This document shows, piece after piece, positions 21,355-33,077 of a stretch of DNA of 64,000 nt. The notes beneath the pieces were generated by a model. It searched no databases. It saw only the letters and a program-made list of their open reading frames with translations, and was not told the origin of the DNA. A program made the translations under genes and the position numbers. This DNA comes from Agrocybe praecox (Eukaryota; Basidiomycota; Agaricomycetes; Agaricales; Agrocybaceae): NCBI GenBank assembly GCA_964017145.1, contig OZ024842.1, positions 1,550,001-1,614,000 of the forward strand. The letters run 5' to 3'. The first letter of the stretch is position 1. Each line of letters begins with the position of its first letter.

Positions 21355-24300
21355 ATGGCCGAAAAGAAGATTTCTCTTCGGGTTCTCTACACCATAAACA
21401 GTTCACCCCAATACATTCTTGCGCGCTCTCTTACATATGTTCCAGTAACCATGATTACACCTCTGGAAGGCTCAGCATCCGGCACTGAACCACGACCTCT
21501 TTACGCGACCGTTCTCTTGAAGACCTGCCTCAATACCATATGCAGATCGAGTCCAGAATTGACACACGACAGCTCTCGGGATTTTTCTTTGTACGTTCTT
21601 GACCCTTTGGAATCAAACTCGGCGCCCGCGCCTGTACGGATATCGAATTCCAACGGGGAGGCTTCGACCTCGAATAACAGCTCAGCAGCAGCAGAACAAC
21701 CTCAGGGAGTGGCTGTGGGACTTGGGTTGATGTCGTGGGCATTACACGCGGACGACAGCGATTTAATTTCTGTCGTGGGGACACTAGTGAAGCAGTTGAA
21801 TGGCCAGGAAGCCTTAGAGGTTATCTTTGCTTTACGTGAAGTACGTTTCTCGTCAAGGTCCATAATAAATATCGACTGAATCATTCTCAAAGACGATGGC
21901 CATGAAAAAACCATCGTGGCACAGCCAACCAACATCAAGTCAACCCGATAGGTCACGAGAGAGTTCGGTGGAAACACTTCCTGCCAGCCAGGGTAGTTCC
22001 AGGCCGTCGCAGTCTCAACTAGGGTCTAGTCAGGTAAATTAATGGCTGCATTTCACTTTCGGAATCATTCATCCTCATGCTAAAAAGGGCTCCTTTGTTT
22101 CTTCTCGACAATCTTTTCAGTCTTACGCGTCAAGTTCCATGCAAACGCGTTCATCCACGAATGACTTGACTAGAGAAACGCTGGCCGCAATACAACTACG
22201 AAATAAACCAAAAGTCAAACCTCCGAAGCCTGTTCGACAATCTACTGTTCCAGTCACTGAGTCCGACGAGTTAATGATTGCGGATACGTATATTGGGCCT
22301 TTGAAAAAGAAAGGTAGACCAAAAATTTCTGGTGGCACTCAGGTTAATGCCGTGGCTTCTGGGTCTGGATCAAATAATTCGAATTCAAGTAAGGAGGTTA
22401 TCGTCATAGACGGTTCTGACAGTGATGTCAATAATTCCACTACCACGAATGGATTCGCAATCAAGTTCAATAATTCTGGAGGCTCAGCTGGCAATGACAC
22501 TGCTAAAGTGAGAAAACGCACTTCGCAGCATCCTACGACAGCGCCCTTCACTAAAGACCCCCTTGTCCGACGAACACCAAACAATGAACCGCCACCACCG
22601 CCTCTTGCAATGAATCCATCGGTAAAGGTCGAATCACAGCCAGAGCTTAACCTCCTTGACCTGATTAATTTACTCTCTGCCGCTTCTCCCGCCGAACCAA
22701 CACCCGAGAATGCCGCCCTTTTGAAGGCACTGAGTAGCATCGACTCTTCAAATACCCAAGCTTCATCGGAGGCCAATGCCCCAAACCCTATCCTTGTCTC
22801 TGCTTTGAAGCAGCTGCTCACTGTTTGCAATTCTAATGCAGAACCAGCGCCTATTCCACCTGCTCTTACTGCTCCTGCTCCTGCACCCGCAAAGCAAGAA
22901 CATCGTCAGTCTAGCTCGCAAGACAGTAGTATTGCCGTTCTGGATAAGGAAAACGTGAATCCGATGCCTCCGCCAAAGCGAATGGAAAAGGATGTTCAAC
23001 GTACCAAATCCACGGATTCACCGCCTGGACCTGGACCATCGAACCAATTGTTTCCTCAGGAGCGCCAAATCAATAATCTCGGTCTAAGTTCGCGTTCTAA
23101 CGAAAATATATCATCGAAAAGCGTAAAGGACCCAGCGCCGAGTGCGGGGGGGGAGAGGTTTATACGCAAGCGCACTCTTAGCGACTTTATGGACGAAAGG
23201 GAAAATGGCAAGAAGGGAAAAGGAAAGGAGCGCGAGCGGGTGGAAAAACGGGATGGCCGTCGGCACTCGAGCTCACGCAAACCGCCAAAAGCACCCGTGA
23301 CCGACTCGCTTCGGCATTATCCCAGACTCGTAAATCAACCGCGAGTGGAACAACCGTCGAATTATTATAGAATGCCATTAGAGCCAATGACATCCCCAGC
23401 TCGCTCCCCACCTGACTTCGAAGGTGAATTGACGGAACTGCCTTTCATTGGACAGAGTTTGTCCTTGTCGAGATTACCTACCCCAGAGAAGAATCCACCA
23501 TCTCCACGCTCAACAAGGGTATCCGCATCTTCACCTGTTCGTGGGCCCAGACATGAAAATCGTAAGAAATATGTAGTTCCTGAATGGGCAAGGACGAGTA
23601 CGTCGACGCAACCTAGATTGTCTGAGGAAGCCCAGCGAGCTTTGGAGGAAGCGGACGCGCGAAAGAAGCAAGAACGAAATGCGGCGAGGAAAAAGCAGCC
23701 ATCAGTCCAAGCTAAGCTTAAAACTGGAGCTTCAGGATCAGTGTTATCAGAAAAGGTTCCGCCTCTTGCGCCTCCGCCTCCGCCGCCTCCGAAACATGAT
23801 ACTACAAGAGGTCCCATTACTGCTCAGAGTGATAGGCCAATGGTTGCAGCTGCAGATATCACGTTCCCATTCATGTCTTCCAGGCCCAGTTCTCCTTCAC
23901 CTCAGCCTAGCGCGGTTCCAAGTACACCCAAGACACCCGTTCGAGATCGACATATTTTGCAGCCCACTTCTGGGCGACAAAATGATTCTTTGTTCACCCC
24001 AGTAATGGGAAGTGGTAGTCTATTTGGAAGTGCTTACTCGAGTCATTTCCGGACGCCATTGTCACAGTCGATATTAACATCACCTCTGGGCAATCGCAAG
24101 AAGGCGAAATTGTCGCCCATGCGATCGATGCTTACCGGAAAACCGTTCGCTGCTCCTCGATGGAATACGGGTGCATCATCGACGCCAACATCGTCGGATT
24201 CAAAGACTATGGAAGGGCCCCTTTCGAGCAAATCTTTTGATCAGGAACTGGAAGACGCGATGGGGGAACTTCCTTGCCCGACCAGTTCGCTGCCTATCGC

Positions 24301-24937
24301 TAGCAGTGAAGCGGACATTGACGAGGCAACTTCCACGCCTGTTGGCGATGATGATACTGAAATTCTTCCAGTTAAACAACATTGGGCAGGGCTTCCACCC
24401 TCATCGCCTCCTGCGCCATCTAGTCCGCTGCTTCTTCCGGAAGAGGATCCGACAGATGACGAGATGGACGATATTCCTATAGCCACATCTGACAGCGAGA
24501 CAGACACAGATATGAATAATGGCGATACCGACGTTGCCTCTCCTCCCGACCATATGGATGCCACTGCGGAAGACACCATCGATTTCTCTGCGTTCCTTGG
24601 TAGCTCGACGGATTTCTCTTGTTCAGGCCACATTTCTTCATCGGAACTTTTTGAACAATTTACAAACCTCAATGACCAACCAGATGTCTTCCCTTCAATG
24701 GAAGATATCACTCTTGATCCTGAAATGCAAGCCATATTGGAGAATGGCCTAGAGACGATAGATTTTACAGAATTCTGGGCGACATTCAAGCCGATGGTGG
24801 ACGAGAACACACAACCTGTGCAAGATCAGAATGCAGGAAACTTTTTCGAATGGAACCAAGCTAATCAGTCCGGAGAAATTGACCACAGCAAGCTGGCGGA
24901 AGATATGCAATCATTGTTGAGTGGTTGTTTGATGTAA
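21355..24937 (+). CDS. Ams2/Spt21 N-terminal-domain protein, histone-gene regulator
   Basis: Three exons (21355-21840, 21893-22033, 22121-24937) give 1,147 aa. The N-terminal 160 residues (KKISLRVLYTINSSPQYILA, YATVLLKTCLNTICRSSPEL, DFSLYVLDPLE) match the Ams2/Spt21 N-terminal domain as I know it, found in factors that drive S-phase histone transcription. The long remainder is disordered, rich in Ser/Pro and charged tracts, with a conserved-looking block near residues 620-660 (KKYVVPEWARTST ... LSEEAQRALEEADARK). An acidic C-terminus with repeated DFxxF/W segments (IDFSAFLGSS, IDFTEFWATF) could be an activation domain. A GATA-type finger like that of S. pombe Ams2 is not visible. Confidence 0.8.
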
Positions 24938-25365
24938 TTTCCACTTTGTATACATATTTTATTTTTTTCATGGACTGCTTGCATCATACTTTGTCAATCT
25001 TTGTTTTGTCGAGTTCCTATTCATATTTTCGTTCCGTTTTGGACATCATGCATTAGTACTCTGTTAATAGAAATTTGAATCCTGAGGAGAGGAACCTTAC
25101 ATACGTACCAGCTCTCGGCATAACAGCATTTTATGTACATTTATCGTTATTTCAAATATGCTATCGAAACTCCAAATTTCTTCGAGATACGGACTGCGCC
25201 CAAGTCAATCTTCGAAAAAAAAAATAGACGCCCGACAAAAGATGTTCGAACCTGGGTCTCGTACTTGTGGTACTTGTGGGGGAGGTTCAAATCCCCCGGC
25301 CTATGTCGCGGCCTATGTCTCCCAATTCGGACTGAACATGACGCGTCACTTTCTTTCCTTCTCTC
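24938..25365. other. Intergenic, with a tRNA-like scrap
   Basis: 3' flank of the Spt21-like gene and 5' flank of the next. GGTTCAAATCCCCC near 25278 resembles a tRNA T-arm, but no full cloverleaf can be built. Confidence 0.4.
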
Positions 25366-26521
25366 ATGGCTCACCAATTGCTTATCTCTGCTTTCGGAAA
25401 GCTGGCCGACTACGATCCCATGGATGGCGACCAAGCAGAACTACAGTCCCTCGAACGATTATCTGGTTTCGTCTATATGCATATATCTGGTCTTTTGGCT
25501 GCATCTGGTGGAGAGCCAGACACCTCGGAATGGGTGTACCCTCCCCTTGTTGTACTCAACAACACGTCTCGAGTACGCAGTGCTTTTTCTACAGCTGCTG
25601 GACTCTTAAACTCCCTAGTCCTCCGAGGAACGGTCTACCGAACTCTTGGCAAACGTGGCACAGGAACCCATGAGCGCCGACGAATGGATGCCCCTCATTC
25701 TCCACAAACACAAATTGACAATGATGCAAGCCGAGCAGCAAGGATTTGCTCGACTCTTGGCCGGCTACGCGCCTGATATTTCCAGCGAAAAACTAGTTGA
25801 TTGTACACTTTAAATATCGCCCAAAACAAGTGACTGACAAATTTCAAAGCGCGATCGTTTCTCAGACAGGCCCAACCATGGCATTTACCAGTCCGTATTT
25901 GCCCACAGCATCGACCTAGAGAAAAAGGACACCGTCGATGGGCTTCTAGGCCGAGAAACAATTTTGCAAAATGTCAATATCACAACAAACCTCCCGTGGT
26001 TTCTCCACTCGATGCTCAAGATGATCCACGCCATCCTTTTTGCCATCGACTGGCAATCTTTCGACCGTCAAGCAAAGCAAAAATATATCACAGATACCTT
26101 CAACCAGTACGAGGCCGAGTTCGTATCCACCCTCCACACCGACAAATACAAACGTAAATTCAAAGCATTCAAGCGTCGTCACGAGAAGGTCTTGACCTCC
26201 CGAAAGGACTTGAAAAAGATGTTTTCCACCGTAATCTCATTTTTTATACTCTGCATTTTGGCCTAATTATTAATCCTTTTTCTCCAGTTTCATGCCGCCC
26301 TATTGTTTGACCCCAGCTGGGCGCCTACGACTTCGTACGATTCCTCGACGATAGGAAGGACCTCGACTTTTCCAGGCACCCTCAAGCTCCTTATGACTGA
26401 TATGAATCCCGTACAACATGCAGACCAGACCAAAGCTGCATTTACTCAGCTCATCCGTGAATTGCTACCGGATCCTTCAAAATCTTACATCTTGGGTTTT
26501 CTCGCCAAACATTCTCCTTGA
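25366..26521 (+). CDS. Unknown helical protein, lineage-specific
   Basis: Four exons (25366-25572, 25619-25795, 25850-26230, 26288-26521) give 332 aa in consistent phase. The protein is mostly predicted helix: AELQSLERLSGFVYMHISGLL, NLPWFLHSMLKMIHAILFAIDW, a basic stretch KYKRKFKAFKRRHEKVL, and AAFTQLIRELLPD. There is no signal peptide or catalytic motif. I do not recognise the family. The exon 2 donor (GTTGAT) is weak, but the join restores an open frame. The last codons (KHSP, stop) lie inside the first copy of a hairpin repeat at 26511, so the C-terminus may have been set by that repeat. Confidence 0.6.
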
Positions 26522-26626
26522 GATTTTACCGCACAATCTGCGGGTTTTTGCAGCGTAAAGATTCTCCTTGAGATTTTACCGTACAATCTGCGGGTTTGGG
26601 CTATGTATTACCGTACAATCTGCGGG
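26511..26626. repeat. Two and a half copies of a hairpin-bearing direct repeat
   Basis: ATTCTCCTTGAGATTTTACC plus CGCACAATCTGCGGGTTT at 26511-26548 recurs at 26561-26598 with C changed to T, and its second half appears again at 26608-26626. Copy 1 contains the perfect stem CCGCA/TGCGG around CAATC. The first copy covers the stop codon of the upstream gene. Confidence 0.75.
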
Positions 26627-26760
26627 TGTAAAAATAACAATAACAATAATCAAAACTGATATCGGATGTCGTTTGTCGTTGTGAACACGGGGTTGAACAC
26701 TGAGTACTCGCGAGTGGGGTGATCACCATCCGGTCTGTCCTTCCCCTTCCGAAGGGTATT
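26627..26760. other. Spacer with CAATAA microsatellite
   Basis: AACAATAACAATAATCAA near 26637, then unremarkable sequence up to the tRNA terminator. Confidence 0.35.
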
Positions 26761-26767
26761 AAAAAAA
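26761..26767 (-). terminator. Pol III T-run terminator for tRNA-Gln
   Basis: Seven T residues on the minus strand, beginning three bases after the tRNA 3' end, the usual RNA polymerase III stop. Confidence 0.75.
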
Positions 26768-26770
26768 GGA

Positions 26771-26850
26771 GGCACTGCCAAGGTTCGAACTTGGGTTACG
26801 AGAAGAGGATAACTCAAAATCTCGAGTGATAACCACTACACTACAGCGCC
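26771..26850 (-). tRNA. tRNA-Gln(UUG) with a 9-nt intron
   Basis: Minus-strand cloverleaf. Acceptor GGCGCTG pairs with CAGTGCC (one G-U). The D-arm GTGTAGTGGTTATCAC is the form typical of fungal tRNA-Gln. The T-arm is CCAAG-TTCGAAC-CTTGG. The anticodon stem CGAGA/TCTCG is perfect but encloses 16 nt instead of 7. Placing a 9-nt intron (GTTATCCTC) after base 37 leaves loop TTTTGA-T with anticodon TTG (Gln, CAA codons). A- and B-box words (TAGTGTAGTGG, AGTTCGAACCT) are present. Confidence 0.9.
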
Positions 26851-28404
26851 TGTTGAGTATCTTCCGCCACGGTGCTTGCCGTTCACTTTTATCCGCGACA
26901 GGTGACTTGGCCTGCGCCAGTCGCGATCGAACCCTTGTTAGTCACACGTCACAGTTACTCTCCATTCTATTCTTACGACTACCACTGCGAGGCCCACCAG
27001 TATCATAGGTGACCAGGAGCTTTGTTGTGAGGTTCTCTATACAAAGTTCTTGTATCCGAAACTGCTCGGTGGCCCCTTTCAATATGCCACCAAAGCTCAA
27101 TTACGGTGGGTCCAGTGAAGAAAGACACGAAATTGGACCCCTCATGTGGCCAATGCACTTTGGCAAGGACAGGTATCACGACTTTTACGTCGCAACTCAG
27201 GCGAAACTCGACAACTCGAATCCGCTGGACAAAGGTCATACGTGCTTGATAAACGGAGACCTTTTCTACTCGCCAAACTGTTTCAGACCGCTCATCACAC
27301 TGTAAATATTTGCCAAAATACAAAATTAGGCACACTGTGACGACTTGCTTAATGATAAAGGTGGTGGCTGTACCTGACGAGTACAAGACAAATGAATTGG
27401 GAATGTAATATGCATGTATTATACTATGCCAATGCTCCGGGCATGCAGAGGCGCTGACAAGGAGGAAATCATACCAGGGAGGCAGCGGGTGGGCAAAATT
27501 CGAGCTCTTTGACTTCAGTTCGTTCATCCACGCGGAGAACTCGAGTAGAAGTCATCATCAGGGATTATTGTAATGATGGGGGTATATAATTTGGGTAGTG
27601 TCGGTGAGTTGTGAGTCGTAACTGCGGGTCACCGCACAAAGATGGGAAAATTAGCCGTCGTGTAGGGCAAACCGAAGCATTTCTAATGCTGTGTGTGATG
27701 GAGCGAGGCCCTATGTGTAAATGTGCCACGAATATGTGCCCGCAGAATATAGCCCTCTGTTAACATAATTAAGAGCGGGGCCACAGAGCTTAGAGCCACT
27801 GCGCCAGGCTCTAAAAGGTTCAAAGATTTGTGTTGACTCTTGAGTGACTGTTCAATGTACTTATTTTGTTTTATGACCCTCCGGAAATTAGATATGCTGG
27901 AGATCGGAATCGGAGGAACCAGAGACATGTAATAATGCATATAAGCATAGATGAGTGTGAGTTAGGCTACAGCCTACAATTGCGTGTAACATGCGCCTTG
28001 GTGGCCATAACAGATAAAATTTTGAATTAAATTGAATTTCGAGGCATCCCAAGATGGAGGTGAAACTCTCTATTCTCCCATGGTTCTGAAGCTGCCCATA
28101 GATTAGGCGCCCATAAGTCGACTTAAACTTTTAACAACATTCAGTACAGTTGCAATACCATTTAGGTCTTGAAAGAGACGTAGCCGGAAACCGAGCGATG
28201 GAAAACAAGTAGACGCCGGAGCACATATGGCGACAACACTGTACCGTAACATACGATAGAGCGCGCATATGCACTGTATCGTATGATGCGGAACCAATGT
28301 GTTCGCTGAACCACTCGATAGAGGTGTCCCAATATGGACACTGAATCCTGCATTCTGGTTGGCTGGTCAATGCCTGTCAGCGCACTGCGGCGAGATATAC
28401 AGCT
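26851..28404. other. About 1.5 kb without a recognisable gene
   Basis: Open frames at 27009-27305 (plus) and 27003-27527 (minus) are short, overlap each other and show no domain or plausible splice extension. A TATATAATTTGG word sits at about 27583. GC words such as GAGCGCGCATATGC near 28260 hint that the left end of the KDZ element may start before 28405. Confidence 0.45.
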
Positions 28405-28720
28405 GTGCTGCACATCAAACGCGGCGCATTCTGCCGCCAATGTATAATATGTCGTCTTACTTCAACATACGGGTGAGGATACTCTACTTATGTGGACTTT
28501 TGTGTTAGGTAGTAAATAGCAATACAAGTATTAATGATTTATGTGGATCGTGCATCATGATAACAGATGTGCAGCACATCAAACGCGGCGCACTCTGCCG
28601 CCAATGTATAATATGTCGTCTTACTTCGACATACAGGTGAGGATCTACTTACACGGATATCTGCGTTAGGAAATCACTAACAATGCTTAATATTTTATGT
28701 AGACCATGATAAGAAGCCTA
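28405..28720. repeat. Direct duplication, 164-bp period, at left end of KDZ element
   Basis: CACATCAAACGCGGCGCA, then CTGCCGCCAATGTATAATAT and GTCGTCTTACTTC start at 28411 and again at 28575, with similarity continuing to the GTGAGGATCTACTTA and TTATGTRGA blocks. Each copy opens with the GCGGCGCA word typical of this element, followed by a GCCGCC half-site. Confidence 0.8.
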
Positions 28721-28760
28721 TTCATTTTTGGGTATGTATGTACAACACTTGGGGGACCTA

Positions 28761-29553
28761 TCAATCCACAGTCATGTCATCAGTATGGTCCACCTTGCCC
28801 TCTGACACTATTGGAATCGAAATTGCCCCTCGGATCTTTTCCTCCAACTCTTCAAAGGCGAACAAGGCATCACGCTCAGTCCTCAGATGTTCAACTTCTG
28901 CGAGATAAAGTCGATGGCACGCATCCTTGTAAGATATGCCTAGCTTCTCACGAAGAGCCATGATTGCGGCGTGTTGTTCCAATATATCATGTTGAGTCAT
29001 TTGCTGAGCAGACTAGTTAATACCATTTCAACTGCTTGAACGACAACATTACTTACGGGGTCGGATGGGAACTTGACCTCAAGCTCCGTTATTCTATCAT
29101 AGTTGTCGAGGTTATGCGGAATGCCAGACTGAAATTGAGAACAGTTCAGCAAATTGTACAACATGTTAGCGCTAAACATGCAGCGCGTGGTAACCTATCA
29201 AAATACGCATATTGCGCCGCAACGCACAAATATAGGCCGCAATGTGCGCCGCATCGCAACAGTGTTGTGCGATCCAAAGTGCGAAATAACTGCATGATGC
29301 GCCGCATCGTACTACATAAATGTGTAAAAGTACGTACCCCAGTAGATGCCTGTAACAACTGCATTTGCCTTTTTTTTTCGAGTGCAGCCAGTTGCGTCTG
29401 GAAGTCTGTCAACAAATATTGAGGAACAATATATGCTTTGCCCTCTGTCGTTACTCCTTCAACATAACCATCTGGAATGGAGGGTAAGGTCTTGATAGCT
29501 TTGGGTGCAGATCCCTTGTTCTTCCCCGCCTTTTTTTTGCCTGATTCCACCAT
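28761..29553 (-). CDS. Small coiled-coil protein of the KDZ element
   Basis: Three exons (29338-29553, 29057-29128, 28761-29003) give 176 aa. It has a basic start (VESGKKKAGKNKGSAPKA), then VEGVTTEGKAYIVPQYLL, a Gln-rich helix (TQLAALEKKRQMQLLQA) and a C-terminal coiled coil (ACHRLYLAEVEHLRTERDAL, FEELEEKI). No known domain. Its first intron (29129-29337) is 209 nt, three to four times longer than others here, and holds three TGCGCCGC words plus related half-sites. It lies head-to-head with the next gene, 268 bp apart. Function unknown; a DNA-tethering or accessory protein is only a guess from its basic start and helical build. Confidence 0.6.
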
Positions 29554-29821
29554 AAGTCTAGTAGATTGTTGGGAAATTTAGAATGATCGTTGGAATGATT
29601 GTAAGGAATGCAAAGTGATAAAAATGTAATCCAATATTGAGATCATTGATGGAGATTGGTGAACGTGACTCATTTGATCGATAAGCCATGTGGTGTGACA
29701 CTGTGGTGCCGTTGATCGGATGACGCGGAACTGGTTCTTTTTTTTGAACACCTTCCTTCTCATTCAGCATCAGCTATCCGCATCCCTATCCACCGGCGCA
29801 CATCCTCGAAACTGCGTCGCA

Positions 29822-32800
29822 ATGCCTACCCGCGAACCATACACTCACGAGTCTCTTGAGCAAGCAATTGCCAAATTGGAAGTCAAGTTCCAACTGGCGT
29901 TCAACGAGAATAAGCACCTGATGCTTTTGCCTGATGTACACAGGAAAATGGTAAGCAAGAATAGCACTGCATTTCATGTAATACTAATGACTAAATTTTA
30001 CGGCATAGCGGGGTATTGTCAAACACATCAAGGCAAACCAGAGGGAGTTGTTGGACCACCCCCGGTTAGGAGAGACAACATTACTGTTGCAGGTAATCCA
30101 GACCTACAAGGACTGCCTGGTCAACAACGCCACCCACCGGCTGAATGATGCTATCAGCACAATCGTTCTGGACCATGAGGCGGAGCACCCATTTGTGCCC
30201 GAGAAGGGTGTCTCACCGGCACCACCTGCGCCGCAAATGAAGTTTGGAACGCCTAGTAAGAAGAAGAAGTTGACGGTCGAGATGGTGAAGCGACAGGGTG
30301 CTTCGTCAAGCGGCGTAGGTAGTGCCGTGGCTAGCGCTGCTGCTACGGATGGAACGTCGACAAAGCCCAAACCCAAGCCCAAACTGAAACAAGGAAAGGG
30401 TGACTCGCAAATGTCGACGGCAGCCATTGCGGCATCTGCGGCGCAGCAGACGTTTGGAGATGATGTAAACGCCAAAGGAAAGGCCCCGGCGCGAAGTGCG
30501 GCGCTAACAGGAAAGGACAGGGCTCAGAAACCAGACGCCAAGAAGGCGGCGCCGTCCACGGCATCAGACAACGAGGAAGGGCTTTCAAGGAAGAAGGGTA
30601 GTGCGAAGGCCCCAAACAACGACAATGAAGAGCACCAGGCGACGAAGAAGAAAAAAGTGTTGCCCCACGATGAGGAGGAGGAGGAACCTCCAAAGAAAAA
30701 GGTCAAGACGGCGCGCGCTGCGGCGAAAGAAAAAGAAGAGGAAGCTCCCCCAGCGAAGAAGCGCACGGCGCGAAAGTCGACGCAGCCGGTCAACGATGAC
30801 AAAGAGGAACCATCGTCGAAGAAGCGTGCGGCGCGCAAGGTGACGCAGGTTGACAGTGAGGAAGACGACGACGACGTACCGCTTTTGAAGACGCGTGCGG
30901 CGCGCAGGCCGCCGCAGGTCCTCAGTGACTCAGAGGAGGAAGAGCAGCCGAAGAAAAAGAAGAAGGCCACCCGTGTTCCTACCGATGACGACGAGAGTCA
31001 AGGCAACGACGACGACGACAAGGAAACCCCGGCTCGCAAGCAGAAGAAACCCACTATCAACAAGGGAAAAGCCAAGCAGGTCGTCAGCGATGAAGAGTCC
31101 GACGACGGTCAGGCGGATACTGTAGGGAAGACGAGCGCTAGCAAGGGAAAGCCTGTTGGGAAGCAAGGGGTGCAAGAGTCCTCCACTGCGCCGCGAAAGC
31201 GCAAGCGTGATGAAGACACGACAGCCGGCGCAGACTCCGGCGCAGGAAGTTCTCGCGCGCGCATTTCTTTGCAGGGTACCTTGGCCGAACAAGTTAATCA
31301 GCTCATATCGCTGGGACGGCCAACCAAATGCGAGCAGTGCCGCACGAAGAAGTCTCCCTGCACGCAAAAGCCGTACACCAAGGCGTCTTACAAGATCGGG
31401 AACGACGGAATCCTGGGAGTTGCGTGTGAGGAGTGTACAAGTAGCGGCGCAAAGCGGCGCTGCTGCTGGAATGGACTTCCAAAATTCATACCCGCCAACT
31501 CGAAATTCGTGGAGGCCAAGACGGTGAAGGCAGAACCAGAACCGTTCAAGATTGTTGTGGCAGAGCCAGGTAAGTTGAAAAAAATCGCATTTTCTACGTT
31601 GTTCTAAGATTATTTACAGGTGCTGAATATGTGGCGGCGTTAGAGAAACGCATTGGTTCCTTGGAGGAAACCATCGTCAAGAATCAGCAAGGTAAGTATG
31701 TCTGACACTACCCATCTATATTTCTACTAAGCACTATCACAGACTTCACTGCCAAGTTGGCTGCGATCGAGAAGTCATTCACGGCGCTCAACTCGAAGGT
31801 GGACCGCACCGTGGCAAATTGGAACGAGCAGCACACCAAGTGGACCACCATCGCAAACCAGGCCAAGCTCGAAATCGCCGCAGTGAAGAAGAAAGGCACC
31901 AAGGGAACCATCACCCGCGACGACTTCGACGGCGTCAAGTTCATGGCTGACATGGCATACAAAGGTGCCAGCGAAAACCGCAATTGGCTGGGAAAGGTCG
32001 ACAAATTGTTGAAGGCAGTGATCGTGGCCAACCAAGGTGCGGCGCAATCCGCGGCGCAAGTCAGAACGCTCGACTCGGATGACGACGACGATGACGACTC
32101 AGAGGATGCTGCCCCACGCGTCGACGAGAAAGGCGCTCCAGTCAAAGCCATCTCAGGTTTTGCAGCGGAGGTGACGTCTGGGAGCTCCACTGACGACGAT
32201 TCCAGCAGCGAAAGCGACAAAGAAGATGCACGCGGCGCAGCCTCTGCCGCAGGTGCAAATGAAAGCGACGACGATGCACATAGCGAAACGGGCGGCGATG
32301 CCCAGGTGCAAATGGATGTTGACGTAGATGCCGTTGGAGATGCAGATGCGGAAGAGCATTCTGGGAGGCTCCCCGTCACCACCAGCGACCGTGAGCGCCA
32401 ACAAGAGGGTCACTCTGTGGTGGACGACAACTCCAACATGCAAGTCGATGGCAATGTTGACGACGACAAAGGGGATGAGCCCCATCTCATCCCCAAGGTC
32501 ATTTTCACTTCAGGGGAGGGATTGGGGTCTGCCAATCCTTCCTTGACCTCTCCTTCCGCCGCACCGTCTGCCGTCGATCCATCAAACTCTTCACCTATCG
32601 CCTCCGCCTCTGTCACGCACGCCGCTCCCCCCGCCGCACCTCAAGCATCGCCCCTCGAAAACGCATCTTCATCGACCGCAGCTGCCCCCCAAAATTTGTT
32701 TATCGCGCCTCCTGGTCCAACGACCAGGGCGCGATCTCGTTCTCATTCTCCCCTCCCCCCACCAGCTGCTCCAGTGCCCCCCCCCGTCACCAACTCTTTG

Positions 32801-32854
32801 AGGAACGGCGATGATTTAGTTGACTATGAAGGGACTGAAGAAGATGAAAGTTGA
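29822..32854 (+). CDS. Large acidic/basic Cys-cluster protein of the KDZ element
   Basis: Four exons (29822-29950, 30009-31569, 31620-31691, 31743-32854) give 957 aa. Residues 1-110 are helical. Residues about 180-440 are Lys/Glu-rich, with four diverged copies of a KKRAARKxTQ-like unit (30690-30930) resembling AT-hook or linker-histone tails. Residues about 480-530 hold a cysteine cluster: CEQCRTKKSPC, then ACEECTSSGAKRRCC. Spacing C-x2-C-x6-C followed by C-x2-C-x8-CC recalls fungal Zn2Cys6 DNA-binding domains. A short coiled coil (YVAALEKRIGSLEETIV) and a second helical part follow, then an acidic low-complexity tail. DNA or chromatin binding is the natural inference. I know no named family. 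Confidence 0.65.
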
Positions 32855-33077
32855 GCTTGCTGGAGATGTTTTTCTTGCTGGTGTGCTTGTATTGCCACCA
32901 AAATGTATATATTTAATTTTGTCTCCCAATGTCCCCGTGTACCTTGAAAGGTACACGATATATTTATATATATAAATTTTTGTCCTGTGTTCTGTCGCGC
33001 TAAAACTAAGAGTCCCACAAGAGAGATAAAACAAATTCATTTGAAAGGTAAGAAGTCCATATAGTAAGATATATAAG
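32855..33077. other. Spacer between convergent element genes
   Basis: Contains a TATATTTATATATATAAATTTT stretch in parts (about 32950-32985) and likely both polyadenylation regions. No gene. Confidence 0.4.

Noticed and set aside
22339..24810. Minus-strand ORFs up to 189 aa within the Spt21-like gene
   Set aside because: Antisense to a long Ser/Pro-rich coding exon; no domain and no independent splice or start context.
25235..25310. Possible tRNA around GGTTCAAATCCCCC and GTTCGAACC
   Set aside because: The T-stem has an A-C mismatch and no acceptor or anticodon stem can be paired at proper distances on either strand.
27003..27527. 174-aa minus-strand ORF downstream of the tRNA
   Set aside because: No recognisable motif, biased composition not seen in neighbours, and an equally open plus-strand frame overlaps it.
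30104..30970. Minus-strand ORFs of 116-148 aa, Ser/Phe-rich
   Set aside because: They are antisense shadows of the Lys/Glu-rich low-complexity part of the plus-strand element gene.
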